NCBI RefSeq assembly: GCF_025457605.1
Contig: NZ_JAMZFY010000001.1
Coordinates: forward strand, 496,001-560,000
Reading direction: 5' to 3'
DNA length: 64,000 nucleotides
Source of the DNA: Haloarcula laminariae
GTDB lineage: Archaea > Halobacteriota > Halobacteria > Halobacteriales > Haloarculaceae
Shown here: in pieces, positions 17,288-24,626 of the stretch
Layout of the letters: each line of letters begins with the position of its first letter
How positions within the stretch are numbered: the first letter of the stretch is position 1
Program-made: the position numbers and the translations under genes
The notes under the pieces: model-generated
What the model was told of the DNA's origin: nothing
The model's database searches: none
What the model saw: only the letters and a program-made list of their open reading frames with translations

Positions 17288-17679
17288 ACCTCGATTCGGA
17301 CCGTTCCCGACCCCGTGGGTACCGTCGCCGTCCCCGTCGTCGTCCGACGCGGGACCGGCGTTCCGACCGAGCCGTGGGGCGTCTCGACGCTGAACAGGAC
17401 GTTCGCCGGAAGGATACGCTCGACGCGCCGCTCCAGGTCCCCGCGCTCGCGGTCGAACGCGCGCTCGCTGCGTACGACCTCCCGGAGCCGGCTCGTCCCG
17501 TTGTGTCTGGCCGGGTCGGTCTGGAGGATGGTCGCGGTGTCCTCCGCGTAGGCCGACAGCTGTGGCCCCCGCGTGTCCGGGGCCGGCGTCGCCAGCGCGA
17601 AACCAAGCGTGACACCCAGAATCAGTGTTGCCCCAAGCGCCACCTCGACGAGCGACAGCGGGAGCTGCGCCCTAGGCAT
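17275..17679 (-). CDS. Pilin-like protein of the type IV pilus operon (DUF7262-like)
   Basis: A 134-residue protein with a very short leader (MPRA/QLPLSLVEVALG) that looks like a class III prepilin signal with Glu near position +8. One membrane helix and a small extracytoplasmic domain ending in a beta-rich VRIEVWYA segment follow. It overlaps both neighbours in the operon (8 and 13 bases), so its synthesis depends on translation of the upstream pilin genes. Confidence 0.75.
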   Translation of the reverse strand: MPRAQLPLSLVEVALGATLILGVTLGFALATPAPDTRGPQLSAYAEDTATILQTDPARHNGTSRLREVVRSERAFDRERGDLERRVERILPANVLFSVETPHGSVGTPVPRRTTTGTATVPTGSGTVRIEVWYA

Positions 17680-18352
17680 CGACAGTCACCGACAGTGTGG
17701 TCTTCGTCGTCCGCGGCGTCTCGTAGGCTATCTCGACTGCGCCGGACCTGAGTCGCCCCGGCGTCTGGAGCGCGATACGCGTCGTCCTGTACGGCGTCAA
17801 CCCTATCTCGAAGGTCCCCCGGAGGCCGCTGTCGTTGTGCAGGCGGACCTGCCCGTTGACCCGCATCGTCCGGACTGCAGTTCCGTTGCCAGGCGAGAAC
17901 GTGACGGTCGCACCCGTGGCCCGGCGCGGCAGCGTGACCCGCCTGCTTTCGGGCTCGACGGTCCGCGTCTCCGTCCGCGCGACGAGGACGAGCCGGTGAA
18001 TCGTCGTCCCACCCGCCGCTTCGCCGGTCGTCGCGACGCTGTCACCACCGAGTCGGACCGCGACGGCGTAGCTCTCGGTCGCTGGCGCCGCCTCGTGGAG
18101 CGCCGCCCCGTCGAACGCGTCGACCCGTGACCCGTTCAGGACGTTCGCCCGCTGGGCGACGGGGCCGTCAGCGGCGACGAGCCGGTCGGCCGTGGCTGTG
18201 GCCACCCGCCGCTCGTTGGGCGTTCGCTCGGCGCCCGCGATAGCCGAGTCGGCAAGCCCCAGTCCCAGTGCGGTCACCAGCGTCAGCAACACCAGCGCCA
18301 CGGCGACGGCGGGCAGGGTCGTCTGTGCCCGAACCGAAGTCGGCGGTCTCAT
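17672..18352 (-). CDS. Pilin-like protein of the type IV pilus operon (DUF7263-like)
   Basis: A 226-residue protein starting at the ATG at 18352, which overlaps the stop of the interrupted pilin gene (ATGA, 18349-18352). The leader SVRA/QTTLPAVAVAL fits a class III signal, followed by one membrane helix and a beta-rich extracellular domain. Expression is expected to suffer from the insertion 380 bases upstream unless a promoter within or at the edge of the element drives it. Confidence 0.75.
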   Translation of the reverse strand: MRPPTSVRAQTTLPAVAVALVLLTLVTALGLGLADSAIAGAERTPNERRVATATADRLVAADGPVAQRANVLNGSRVDAFDGAALHEAAPATESYAVAVRLGGDSVATTGEAAGGTTIHRLVLVARTETRTVEPESRRVTLPRRATGATVTFSPGNGTAVRTMRVNGQVRLHNDSGLRGTFEIGLTPYRTTRIALQTPGRLRSGAVEIAYETPRTTKTTLSVTVDA

Positions 18353-18737
18353 CCGCGTCCCTCCAGCCTGATAGTCACGTTTTCCCGCGACCCGCTGGCG
18401 GTGACAACTGTCTCGGCGCCGCTCTCCCACGTTCCCGTGACGTTGCTGACCCGGTCGGGGACCATCGGACGCGCCCGGCCGCCGACCGCCTCGTCAGGGT
18501 GCTCCAGTACCAGATGGGTCCCGTTGGCCCGGATGCGGTAGCCGGCCCCGTCGATGGTCGCCGGGATATCCACCCGGCGACTGGCTGCCACGTGTCGGCC
18601 CCGCGGTGGGACCGCCCGCTCGACCTCGGCGCTCGCCTCGGCCAGCACGCGTTCGCCCAGTTCCGCTCCCACCGCCCCCTGATAGGCCGGGACCGAACCA
18701 CCGTACAGCACCGTCGTCAGTAGCGTGATGTACAGCA
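18349..18737 (-). pseudogene. 3' part of interrupted pilin gene (DUF7266-like)
   Basis: This segment encodes residues from codon 20 or 21 to the end of a 148-residue pilin-like protein: the second half of its membrane helix (LYITLLTTVLYGG) and the whole extracellular domain. The 5' part is at 21885-22034, beyond an inserted element. Immediately before the junction the element contributes an in-frame TAG and then a TTG that could act as an alternative start codon. Any product made from it would lack the prepilin signal. If the element is excised through the 9 bp core, both parts join in frame. Confidence 0.88.
18729..18737. repeat. Left attachment core of the integrated element
   Basis: TGTACAGCA, identical to the copy at 21968-21976. 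Outside it, the host side reads GTGA and the element side reads ACTAAC. It marks the left recombination junction. Confidence 0.82.
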
Positions 18738-18799
18738 ACTAACTGATTCAGTATTAACAACGCAAACACTAAGGAGCCACCGTGAGACGTAACAGATAG

Positions 18800-19309
18800 A
18801 TGGCAGAGAAAACCACCGTCGCCTTTCGGATTGATGAGTCGGTCAAAGAGGAATGGGAAGACGCCGCCGAAGGTCCGGAGTATGACAGTCTAAGCCACTT
18901 GATACGGCTTTCTGTCCAACGGGAGATAACAGACACAGAGACGGCCCCACGCACCGAACAGGCCAACACAGGAACCGTCGAGAACAGCGAAATGTTACAG
19001 TCCCTCAATCGGCTTGAGAAGGTCACAGGAGAAATTCAGGAGGGAGTTGAAGCCTTTAGCCGAGAACGGAAGTCGGAAGAAATGTATGACCTAAAACAAG
19101 TCCTGCTTGAAGTGTTGCCCACCGCTCCCGGAACATATGCCCCCGGACCTAACGAACCCGAACCGGATAGTGTCGGTCAGAAGCCCCGCGAAGTTGCAGG
19201 CCGTATCGGAGCTGATACCAGCGACGTTTCCGACGCTCTCGAAGGCTTGGCTAACGGGGTTGGAATGGTTCGGTCGTCTAATGGCTACTACTGGAAGGCA
19301 GCGGAATGA
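18800..19309 (+). CDS. Ribbon-helix-helix DNA-binding protein coupled to the integrase
   Basis: A 169-residue protein. Residues 1-45 (TTVAFRIDESVKEEWEDAAEG, YDSLSHLIRLSVQREI) match a ribbon-helix-helix fold. A linker and a coiled-coil-like stretch (about 60-95) follow. The C-terminal region about 125-169 (REVAGRIGADTSDVSDALEGLANGVGMVRSSNGYYW) resembles a winged helix. Its stop overlaps the integrase ATG (19306-19309). By position it could act as recombination directionality factor or integrase repressor; this is inference. An AAGGAG sequence precedes the start by about 25 bases. Confidence 0.8.
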   Translation: MAEKTTVAFRIDESVKEEWEDAAEGPEYDSLSHLIRLSVQREITDTETAPRTEQANTGTVENSEMLQSLNRLEKVTGEIQEGVEAFSRERKSEEMYDLKQVLLEVLPTAPGTYAPGPNEPEPDSVGQKPREVAGRIGADTSDVSDALEGLANGVGMVRSSNGYYWKAAE

Positions 19310-20328
19310 ACACAGATACCCTACTCACCGAGTTTCGTAGCAGGCAGGAAACCAAGAAGGCAGACAGTTCCGCCCGTTCCTACACCCACACAGCAAAGGT
19401 ATGGGCTGATTGGTTGGCAGAACCCGGCGCAAAAGACTTCGACCACAACAGTCGAGAACGTCCCTCTAAGGAACTGTGGGAAGGTACAACCGGCGATTTA
19501 CAGGTATTCCTTCGGCAACAGTTACAGAGTGGTCTAACCGGCGGAACTGTCCAAAATCGGCGGTGGCATATCGCTATCCTGTATGACGAACTGGAAGAAA
19601 TGAAACGAGAGGGTGGTTACGGTATCCCCGACTTCGAGAATCCGGTAGAAGACCTTGATGTGTCTGATTGGCAGACATTGAAAGAAAAGCCGAGAAAAGT
19701 CCAAGAGAACAAAGGTCTAATCTACTTAGAGCCACAGAACGTTGAGAAATTATATGAGAATGCACCATCTCCGACGTTACGGAATGAGTTGATTATCCGT
19801 CTACTCTACCAGACCGGCCTTCGACGTGGAGAACTGTCAGAAACGCGCTTAGGAGACGTAAATACCGATGAGCGGGCAATCAAAGTTCACGCTGAAAAGA
19901 CCCACACAGACCGAACTGTATATTATCAACCGTCGCTGGATTCCCTCATAACGCGGTGGGTGAATGTCAAACGGAAATCACTCTCGACAGCAGGAAGCGA
20001 GTACCTGTTTCCGACGTACAAGACTGACCAAATCAAGCCAGCACAAATCGGGCTTATTGTCCGGAAAGCCGCCGAAGCCGCCGGGTTACAATCTGTCCTT
20101 TACACAGACTCATCGGGACAAAAGCAGATGAAGATAACCGCCCATATCCTTCGGCATAGTTTCGCAGTTCAATCCGTCAAAAATGGACTGGACACTCGGC
20201 GGTTACAAATGCTAATGGGTCACGCAAAAATCAGTACGACAGAAGACTACCTCCAATTTGCTAACGACGACCTCAAAGACGCAGTTCGGAAATCCGGGGC
20301 TGGTTCAGAGTCGATTCCTTCCTCCTAA
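19306..20328 (+). CDS. int: Tyrosine recombinase / site-specific integrase
   Basis: A 340-residue integrase. The N-terminal SAM-like core-binding domain (about 20-120) has the RSYTHTAKVWADWL pattern, and the C-terminal catalytic domain is complete: Arg173 (TGLRRGEL), Lys198 (HAEKTH), His280-x-x-Arg283 (HILRHSF), His306 (GHAKIS) and the nucleophile Tyr315 (TEDYLQF). With no residue missing it should be active. It lies inside the element that splits the pilin gene and is translationally coupled to the RHH protein. Codon use is AT-richer than in the host genes. Confidence 0.95.
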   Translation: MNTDTLLTEFRSRQETKKADSSARSYTHTAKVWADWLAEPGAKDFDHNSRERPSKELWEGTTGDLQVFLRQQLQSGLTGGTVQNRRWHIAILYDELEEMKREGGYGIPDFENPVEDLDVSDWQTLKEKPRKVQENKGLIYLEPQNVEKLYENAPSPTLRNELIIRLLYQTGLRRGELSETRLGDVNTDERAIKVHAEKTHTDRTVYYQPSLDSLITRWVNVKRKSLSTAGSEYLFPTYKTDQIKPAQIGLIVRKAAEAAGLQSVLYTDSSGQKQMKITAHILRHSFAVQSVKNGLDTRRLQMLMGHAKISTTEDYLQFANDDLKDAVRKSGAGSESIPSS

Positions 20329-20443
20329 TCAGGGGGTAAAGTCCGAGAAATGCCCTTCCACGTACTTCTGCAGGGGGCGGCACTACGCACCGGAAGCCGC
20401 CAAAGAGTTAATGTCGACACTTTAAGACCTTAGACGTAAGTAA

Positions 20444-20734
20444 ATGGCTTCTAAATGGCTTTGTGTGTCTGAAAGCACAATCGGAATACCCGACGCTGTC
20501 GCCACAGAATCACTCTCCTACGCAGAAACCGACATGACCCTTCGGGAGATAGCCACCGACCTACAGGAAGCGCACAGAGAACTTGACGAATACTACAGTG
20601 GCTCACTGGTGCTTGCTCAGAATCTCAAAGAGCTACGCCACTGTGCCGAAGCCGAAGGGAATACCGAACTTGTCGAGACTACCCGCAAGCTGGAACAGTC
20701 AGCTATGGCCGTGGTAGAACGTAGCAGAGAATAG
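20444..20734 (+). CDS. Unknown element-encoded 96-residue protein
   Basis: A small acidic helical protein (DMTLREIATDLQEAHRELDEYYSG, LVLAQNLKELRHCAEAEGNTELVETTRKLEQ), probably a helical hairpin or dimerising coiled coil. A CTTTAAG box about 23 nt before the ATG suggests its own leaderless transcript. A start further inside, at the ATG of DMTLRE, is possible. No family was recognised. Confidence 0.6.
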   Translation: MASKWLCVSESTIGIPDAVATESLSYAETDMTLREIATDLQEAHRELDEYYSGSLVLAQNLKELRHCAEAEGNTELVETTRKLEQSAMAVVERSRE

Positions 20735-20966
20735 CAACCGTCTCAGAATCGCCACAGTTGTCATAGCGTCGTATCTCACCAACTCGATTTTGAGAGGATG
20801 GCTGGGTCATGGACAGAGAAAGAGTTTCCACAGCCGCAAGCAGTCTGTCTCATACACCTCAGAAGCTATTACACATCGACCTTTCCCACCCACCTCCACG
20901 TTCCGGGACTCTACGCACCGCCCGTCCGGGCTTTCGCCACCACACAGCAACATATCGCCCACAAAA

Positions 20967-20974
20967 CTATTTAC
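20967..20974 (+). promoter_or_regulatory. TATA-like box for the last gene of the element
   Basis: CTATTTAC is centred 27 nt before the ATG at 20998. This is ideal leaderless spacing and the best support that the 106-residue frame is real. Confidence 0.6.
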
Positions 20975-20997
20975 ACCGTCTCTGAGTATGATGATTC

Positions 20998-21318
20998 ATG
21001 CCAGAGATGGGTAAACGGTATGAGGGTTCTGTTGATGATTTTAGCAACGCGGGGAATCCAATTATTGAACCGGGTATGGGTGCGAAAAGAACAGTCGTAG
21101 TGGACCGCGATAATCACGAGATTGAAATCGGAGATAGGATTTCGTTCACTATCGAAGAAGAAAATTATGACCACTACAAGGCGGAACTTCTCGGCCACCG
21201 TAGCGTTACGTCTGGCTATGATACTCCGCCAAACATACCGATTCACCATGATGGGAAGTCTGTAGGTTCAACCAGAAGTGAATCTGATGCCTCAAAACCA
21301 GTAGAAGACCGCAAATAG
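20998..21318 (+). CDS. Element-encoded 106-residue protein, possible TRAM/OB-like fold
   Basis: A small protein with the pattern GKRYEGSVDDFSNAGNPIIEPG ... IEIGDRISFTIEEE ... YKAELLG. The spacing of strands and glycines recalls the small haloarchaeal TRAM-domain proteins that bind RNA, but it is truncated or diverged and lacks the usual arginine-rich end. The last 30 residues are polar and probably disordered. The function in the element is unknown, and the TRAM resemblance is tentative. Confidence 0.6.
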   Translation: MPEMGKRYEGSVDDFSNAGNPIIEPGMGAKRTVVVDRDNHEIEIGDRISFTIEEENYDHYKAELLGHRSVTSGYDTPPNIPIHHDGKSVGSTRSESDASKPVEDRK

Positions 21319-21884
21319 GCGTCAATTCACAATCTGACTGTCAACCCTGTTTTCTCTCTCTCCTTTCCCTTCCCCCTGTAGTCCCCTTTCCTTTCCCTCT
21401 CAAAGAAAGACATTCAAACTCTCCCTATCCTATCCCCTGTAGTCCCCTTTCCTTTCCCTCTCTCTTTTCGAAGTTATCACGCCCTTCGGTTGTAATGATA
21501 ACACAGGATTAGAATTACAATCGGGTTCCGCGAGCTTTAGCGCATGGAGTGGCTGAATACGCTCCTCGCTTCGATGGATTAAAACGGCTTAGAGGCTCTT
21601 TAGATGGCTAATGTGGTGTCTCTCCATGCACTCTGGTACACTATTCCCCAACAACCTGAAAATCGGCGGCTTAGCTCACTTTCTCTGGAAGCTCTTAGAC
21701 AGCCGTGAGTGGGGTTAGAAACGATTTGAATTTTTGACGGCCCAGGGTACTTACAAACCAATCAAGCTAAGCACGGGCGAACTGAGGTGGCTTAAATCGC
21801 CTATTGTTTATATGGCGCTTCAATAACTGAGCATTTGGGAAAATTCTGGCTATATTTCGCCAATTTGTGAGAGAAAGTCACTTA
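21319..21884. other. Non-coding tail of the integrated element
   Basis: About 570 bases without a credible gene on either strand. It contains a pyrimidine-rich tract with two perfect 29 bp repeats (21373-21462) and an inverted repeat TTGTAAT ... ATTACAA (about 21489-21520). A distant GCATGGAG/CTCCATGC pair (about 21542 and 21623) and an AT-rich stretch near the right end are also present. It could hold an origin, integrase arm sites or a non-coding RNA. Confidence 0.5.
21373..21462. repeat. Two 29 bp perfect direct repeats
   Basis: Copies at 21373-21401 and 21434-21462, each beginning CCCCTGTAGTCCCC and ending TTTCCCTCTC, are 61 bases apart start to start. The strand is almost entirely pyrimidine apart from GTAG. 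Two copies only and a 32-base spacer do not make a CRISPR. They resemble iterons or recombinase/accessory protein arm sites. Confidence 0.8.
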
Positions 21885-22034
21885 CTATGTGCGTATGTGG
21901 GGGTGTACCAATGTTTTAACCCCCTCCACAGGCTTGTGTTTGCGCTGTACATACTCAAAAGCTGTGTTGTACAGCATCACGACGGAGAGCGAAAGCAGCT
22001 TCTCGACGACCGTGCTGAGCCCGCGGTTATCCAC
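21885..22034 (-). pseudogene. 5' part of interrupted pilin gene (DUF7266-like)
   Basis: The frame starts at GTG 22034, overlapping the TAA of the preceding gene. It encodes codons 1-22 of the pilin-like protein (MDNRG/LSTVVEKLLSLSVVMLY), including its class III signal and half the membrane helix. It then reads through the core into 27 element-encoded residues before a TAG at 21885. The chimeric 49-residue product would be a signal-bearing stub. Joining codon 22 to the ATC codon at 18729-18727 restores a continuous 148-codon gene. Confidence 0.85.
21968..21976. repeat. Right attachment core of the integrated element
   Basis: TGTACAGCA, identical to the left core. The host side continues TCACGACG. 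On the element side an inverted copy GCTGTACA lies at 21944-21951, 16 bases away, which may be an additional integrase binding arm. Confidence 0.82.
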
Positions 22035-22740
22035 CGTTCACCTCCGTGTTCGTCCGGTGGTAGACCAGCTGTAGCTCCTGTTGCCCCTCGACGCTCGCGA
22101 CGACGCTCGGCACGCCGTCGCCGTCGATGTCCCGTTCAGTCGTCGCCAGGCCACGCTCGCGCAGCCGTCTGCCGAGTGCGTCCGGCGTCGCCGTCTCCAT
22201 CGCGATGCGGTAGTCGGCCCGCGGGAGCGCCGTCCGGTCGTGGGTCACGTTGGTCCGCAGCCGGGCAGTGACGCCGCCGCTGCCGCCGACCGTCACGCCG
22301 CGTGCGCCCAGCGTGACGACACCCACGAGCAGTGTTTCGTTGTCCCGCGTCACAGTCATCGGCGGCCCCCGAACCAGCCACGCCCTGCCGGGGGCACCCC
22401 GAGCGATGGCCCCGCCGACGAGGCTGACGCGGTTCGCCCCCGACTTGTAGACGAGCCCGCCGATTTCGACCTCCCGTCGGACGCCGCTGGCGTTCAGTAC
22501 CCGGAGCTCCCGGTCCACCGTGGTCACCCGCCCCTCGCTGAACCTGACCCGCACGCGGTTCGACCCGGTCTGTTCGACGGGGCGAAACTCGCTGTCGAGG
22601 GCGTTTGCGACCCGGCGTTCGTCGGCCGTCGCCGTCTGTCCGTCGATGATGCCCCCGACCACCGTGGTCAGCCCGCCGAGCGCGACGGTCGTGATACCGA
22701 GCAGGAGGACGATGCCGACGACGTGGGACTGCCCCCTCAC
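22027..22740 (-). CDS. Pilin-like protein of the type IV pilus operon (DUF7289-like)
   Basis: A 237-residue protein starting at GTG 22740 (VRG/QSHVVGIVLLLGITTVALGG), a clear class III signal followed by one membrane helix, then a beta-rich extracellular domain (VRVRFSEGRVTTVDRELRVLN, GLVYKSGANRVSLVGGAI). The start overlaps the stop of the T2SSF gene (GTGA). I rejected a longer upstream extension, which is the antisense-like reading of the T2SSF gene. Confidence 0.82.
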   Translation of the reverse strand: MRGQSHVVGIVLLLGITTVALGGLTTVVGGIIDGQTATADERRVANALDSEFRPVEQTGSNRVRVRFSEGRVTTVDRELRVLNASGVRREVEIGGLVYKSGANRVSLVGGAIARGAPGRAWLVRGPPMTVTRDNETLLVGVVTLGARGVTVGGSGGVTARLRTNVTHDRTALPRADYRIAMETATPDALGRRLRERGLATTERDIDGDGVPSVVASVEGQQELQLVYHRTNTEVNGG

Positions 22741-24626
22741 AGCAACCCGACCCCCGCGTAGACGGCGTAGGCCGCGAGCACGAGCGCGCCCGAGTGCAGT
22801 AACGCCTCGTAGAACCCCCGGCTCGCCGTGCCGGCGAACCAGCCCGAGGCGAGCATCGTCGCCTGTGTCACGACGTAGAAGCGATACCGCTCCCTGGCGG
22901 GGTCGATGGCCGTCGGGTCGAAGGCGATCGTCTGACTGCCGGCCACCGTCGAGAGCTGGGCGAACTCCGAGAGGACGTAGACGTTCATCGCGACGGTGAT
23001 GCCGACCACCAGCAGCGCTGTGGTCCAGCCGACGGCGACGTAGACGAGCAGGGCCGACCGGAGCGATTTGCGCTGGTGGTAGAGCCGACCGATCTCGGTC
23101 TGTAACGTCTCGAAGACGTCTTCCGCGTCGCTGCCCGCGTCCAGCGCCCCGACGACCAGCCCGATGGTCTGTTCGGCCATCGGCGTCCCGACGCGGTCGA
23201 CGAACTGGTCCAGGGCCGCCGCCCGGCGGTCGTCGGCGGCGTCGCTGGGGCTGTCGGCGAGCGAGAGGGTGAAGGACAGCGCCTCCACGTCCCCGGCCAG
23301 CGCGCCCAGCTGTACCTCCTCGGCGACCCGGCGCACGGCCTCCGGGAACGGACGCCCGAGCGCGACGTGGCCCGCGACGGCGTGGACGAAGTCCTGAATC
23401 TCGCGGTCTTTCGCGTCGTCGCGGCGCGCACGGCTCAGGGCTACGAGCCCGACGGGCAGGCTGATGCCGGCATACGCCAGCAGCACGACGTTGACGGGCC
23501 GGTAACCCAGCCACCAGAGCCCGCCGACGAGCGCCAGTCCGAGAGGGAGACACACGGCCAGTGCGCTCGCGGGGTTCGACGTGACCGTCCGGAGGACGCC
23601 GACGACGCTCTCGGGCCGCCGGTAACTCGGTGCAGCGGTGTTTCGCGGCCGCAGGCCAGCGACGACGAACGCGGCGACGAGCCCGGTCCCCAGCACGAAC
23701 ACGGCGCTGCTGTAGACGACGACCGAGCGGACGGAGGTCGTCCCCAGCGGTGTCGCGACGGGCGCCGAGAGCCGCGGCGCGAGCACGCCCATCACCGTGA
23801 CGATGAGGACGACCAGCGCCGGCACCACGAGCAGGACGACGAACAGCTCGGCCAGCAGTTCGAGATAGCCGGTCGCCCGTTCGTGTCGACGGCTCTGCTC
23901 GTGTGAGAGCAGCCGCCCCTCCATCTCCAGATACCCCTCCAGCGCGTCCGCGCTCTGGTTGGCGTGTTCGCGGAACTTCAACAGGAACGGCGCCAGCAAG
24001 TCACGGGACGGCGTCTCGCTCGCTATCTGTTCGAGGCCGACGTCGAGGCTCCCGGTCAGGGTCCCGCGGTTGAGCGCCCGGCGGAACTCCACAGCCGTCT
24101 CGCCGTAGGCCTCCTGCCGTGCGACGGCCCGCAGCATCTCCGTTCGGTCGTGGGTCCCCGAGGCGAGCACGCGGAGGTATCTGACGGCCCCGGGTAGGGT
24201 CGTGGCAATGTCGGCCGCGCGGGCCCGGGCGACCCACGAGAGGTAGCGGTTGCCAATCGCCAGGACGAGCCAGCGCGAGCCGATACCGACCCCGACAGCT
24301 AGTACCAGTGCGACGACCAGCCGGGAGACGGGCGGCAACGCCAGCCGGTTGAGGACCGGCATGCTCTGGCTCAGCATCGTGACGAGGCGGTCGAACGTAC
24401 TCGCGGGCAGCGCCAGCGCCAGCATCCCGGTCGCCAGGCTCGCGACGACGAGTGCGAGCCACGCCAGCCCGTACACCCGCGCGAGATACAGCCCGAACCC
24501 GGTGTCCGGATGGGCCGCCCGGTAGCGCTCCCTGGTCGTCGTGTGGCGGTCGTCGTCCGTGTGATGGGCAAAGAGCGCGTACAGCCCGCGGTCGACCAGC
24601 CCGAGGCGCCAGCGTTCAGTCGTCAT
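22737..24626 (-). CDS. Type II secretion system F family membrane protein (double T2SSF, PilC/TadC-like)
   Basis: A 629-residue platform protein of an archaeal pilus machine. It has two T2SSF domains: one in the first half (TLPGAVRYLRVLASGTHDRTEMLRAVAR ... FLLKFREHANQSADALEGYLEME) and one in the second (IQDFVHAVAGHVALGRPFPEAVRRVAEE). About eight to nine membrane helices sit between and after them. Its start overlaps the ATPase stop by 11 bases. It anchors pilin assembly to the ATPase. Confidence 0.9.
   Translation of the reverse strand: MTTERWRLGLVDRGLYALFAHHTDDDRHTTTRERYRAAHPDTGFGLYLARVYGLAWLALVVASLATGMLALALPASTFDRLVTMLSQSMPVLNRLALPPVSRLVVALVLAVGVGIGSRWLVLAIGNRYLSWVARARAADIATTLPGAVRYLRVLASGTHDRTEMLRAVARQEAYGETAVEFRRALNRGTLTGSLDVGLEQIASETPSRDLLAPFLLKFREHANQSADALEGYLEMEGRLLSHEQSRRHERATGYLELLAELFVVLLVVPALVVLIVTVMGVLAPRLSAPVATPLGTTSVRSVVVYSSAVFVLGTGLVAAFVVAGLRPRNTAAPSYRRPESVVGVLRTVTSNPASALAVCLPLGLALVGGLWWLGYRPVNVVLLAYAGISLPVGLVALSRARRDDAKDREIQDFVHAVAGHVALGRPFPEAVRRVAEEVQLGALAGDVEALSFTLSLADSPSDAADDRRAAALDQFVDRVGTPMAEQTIGLVVGALDAGSDAEDVFETLQTEIGRLYHQRKSLRSALLVYVAVGWTTALLVVGITVAMNVYVLSEFAQLSTVAGSQTIAFDPTAIDPARERYRFYVVTQATMLASGWFAGTASRGFYEALLHSGALVLAAYAVYAGVGLL

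Larger units (their letters stand above)
18729..21976. mobile_element. 3.24 kb integrative element inserted in a pilin gene
   Basis: A block bounded by identical 9 bp cores, 3,239 bases from core to core. It is visibly more AT-rich than the flanks and carries a ribbon-helix-helix protein, a tyrosine integrase and two unknown small genes, all on the plus strand, followed by a long non-coding tail with repeats. No replication, capsid or transfer gene is visible. Removing it through the core reconstitutes a continuous pilin gene. It could be a satellite-like or defective integrative element, or a reversible genetic switch. Confidence 0.85.

Noticed and set aside
18782-18799. Five-codon GTG mini-ORF directly before the RHH gene
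   Set aside because: Too short to support, and a chance GTG before a start is common.
20790-21100. Protein frames at 20790-21014 and 20798-21100
   Set aside because: They overlap the 106-residue gene that has a TATA-like box at ideal distance, and their sequence lacks domain-like character.
21373-21462. CRISPR array in the element tail
   Set aside because: Only two repeats, pyrimidine-rich, with one 32-base spacer and no cas genes nearby.
18729-21976. Provirus or plasmid with its own replication
   Set aside because: No capsid, spike, replication initiator, relaxase or VirB-type ATPase frame is present; only four small genes fit.
22741-23553. A long N-terminal extension of the pilin-like frame ending at 22027
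   Set aside because: It reads as Arg-rich low-complexity sequence over the well-supported T2SSF gene. The GTG at 22740 begins a proper class III signal and overlaps the T2SSF stop.
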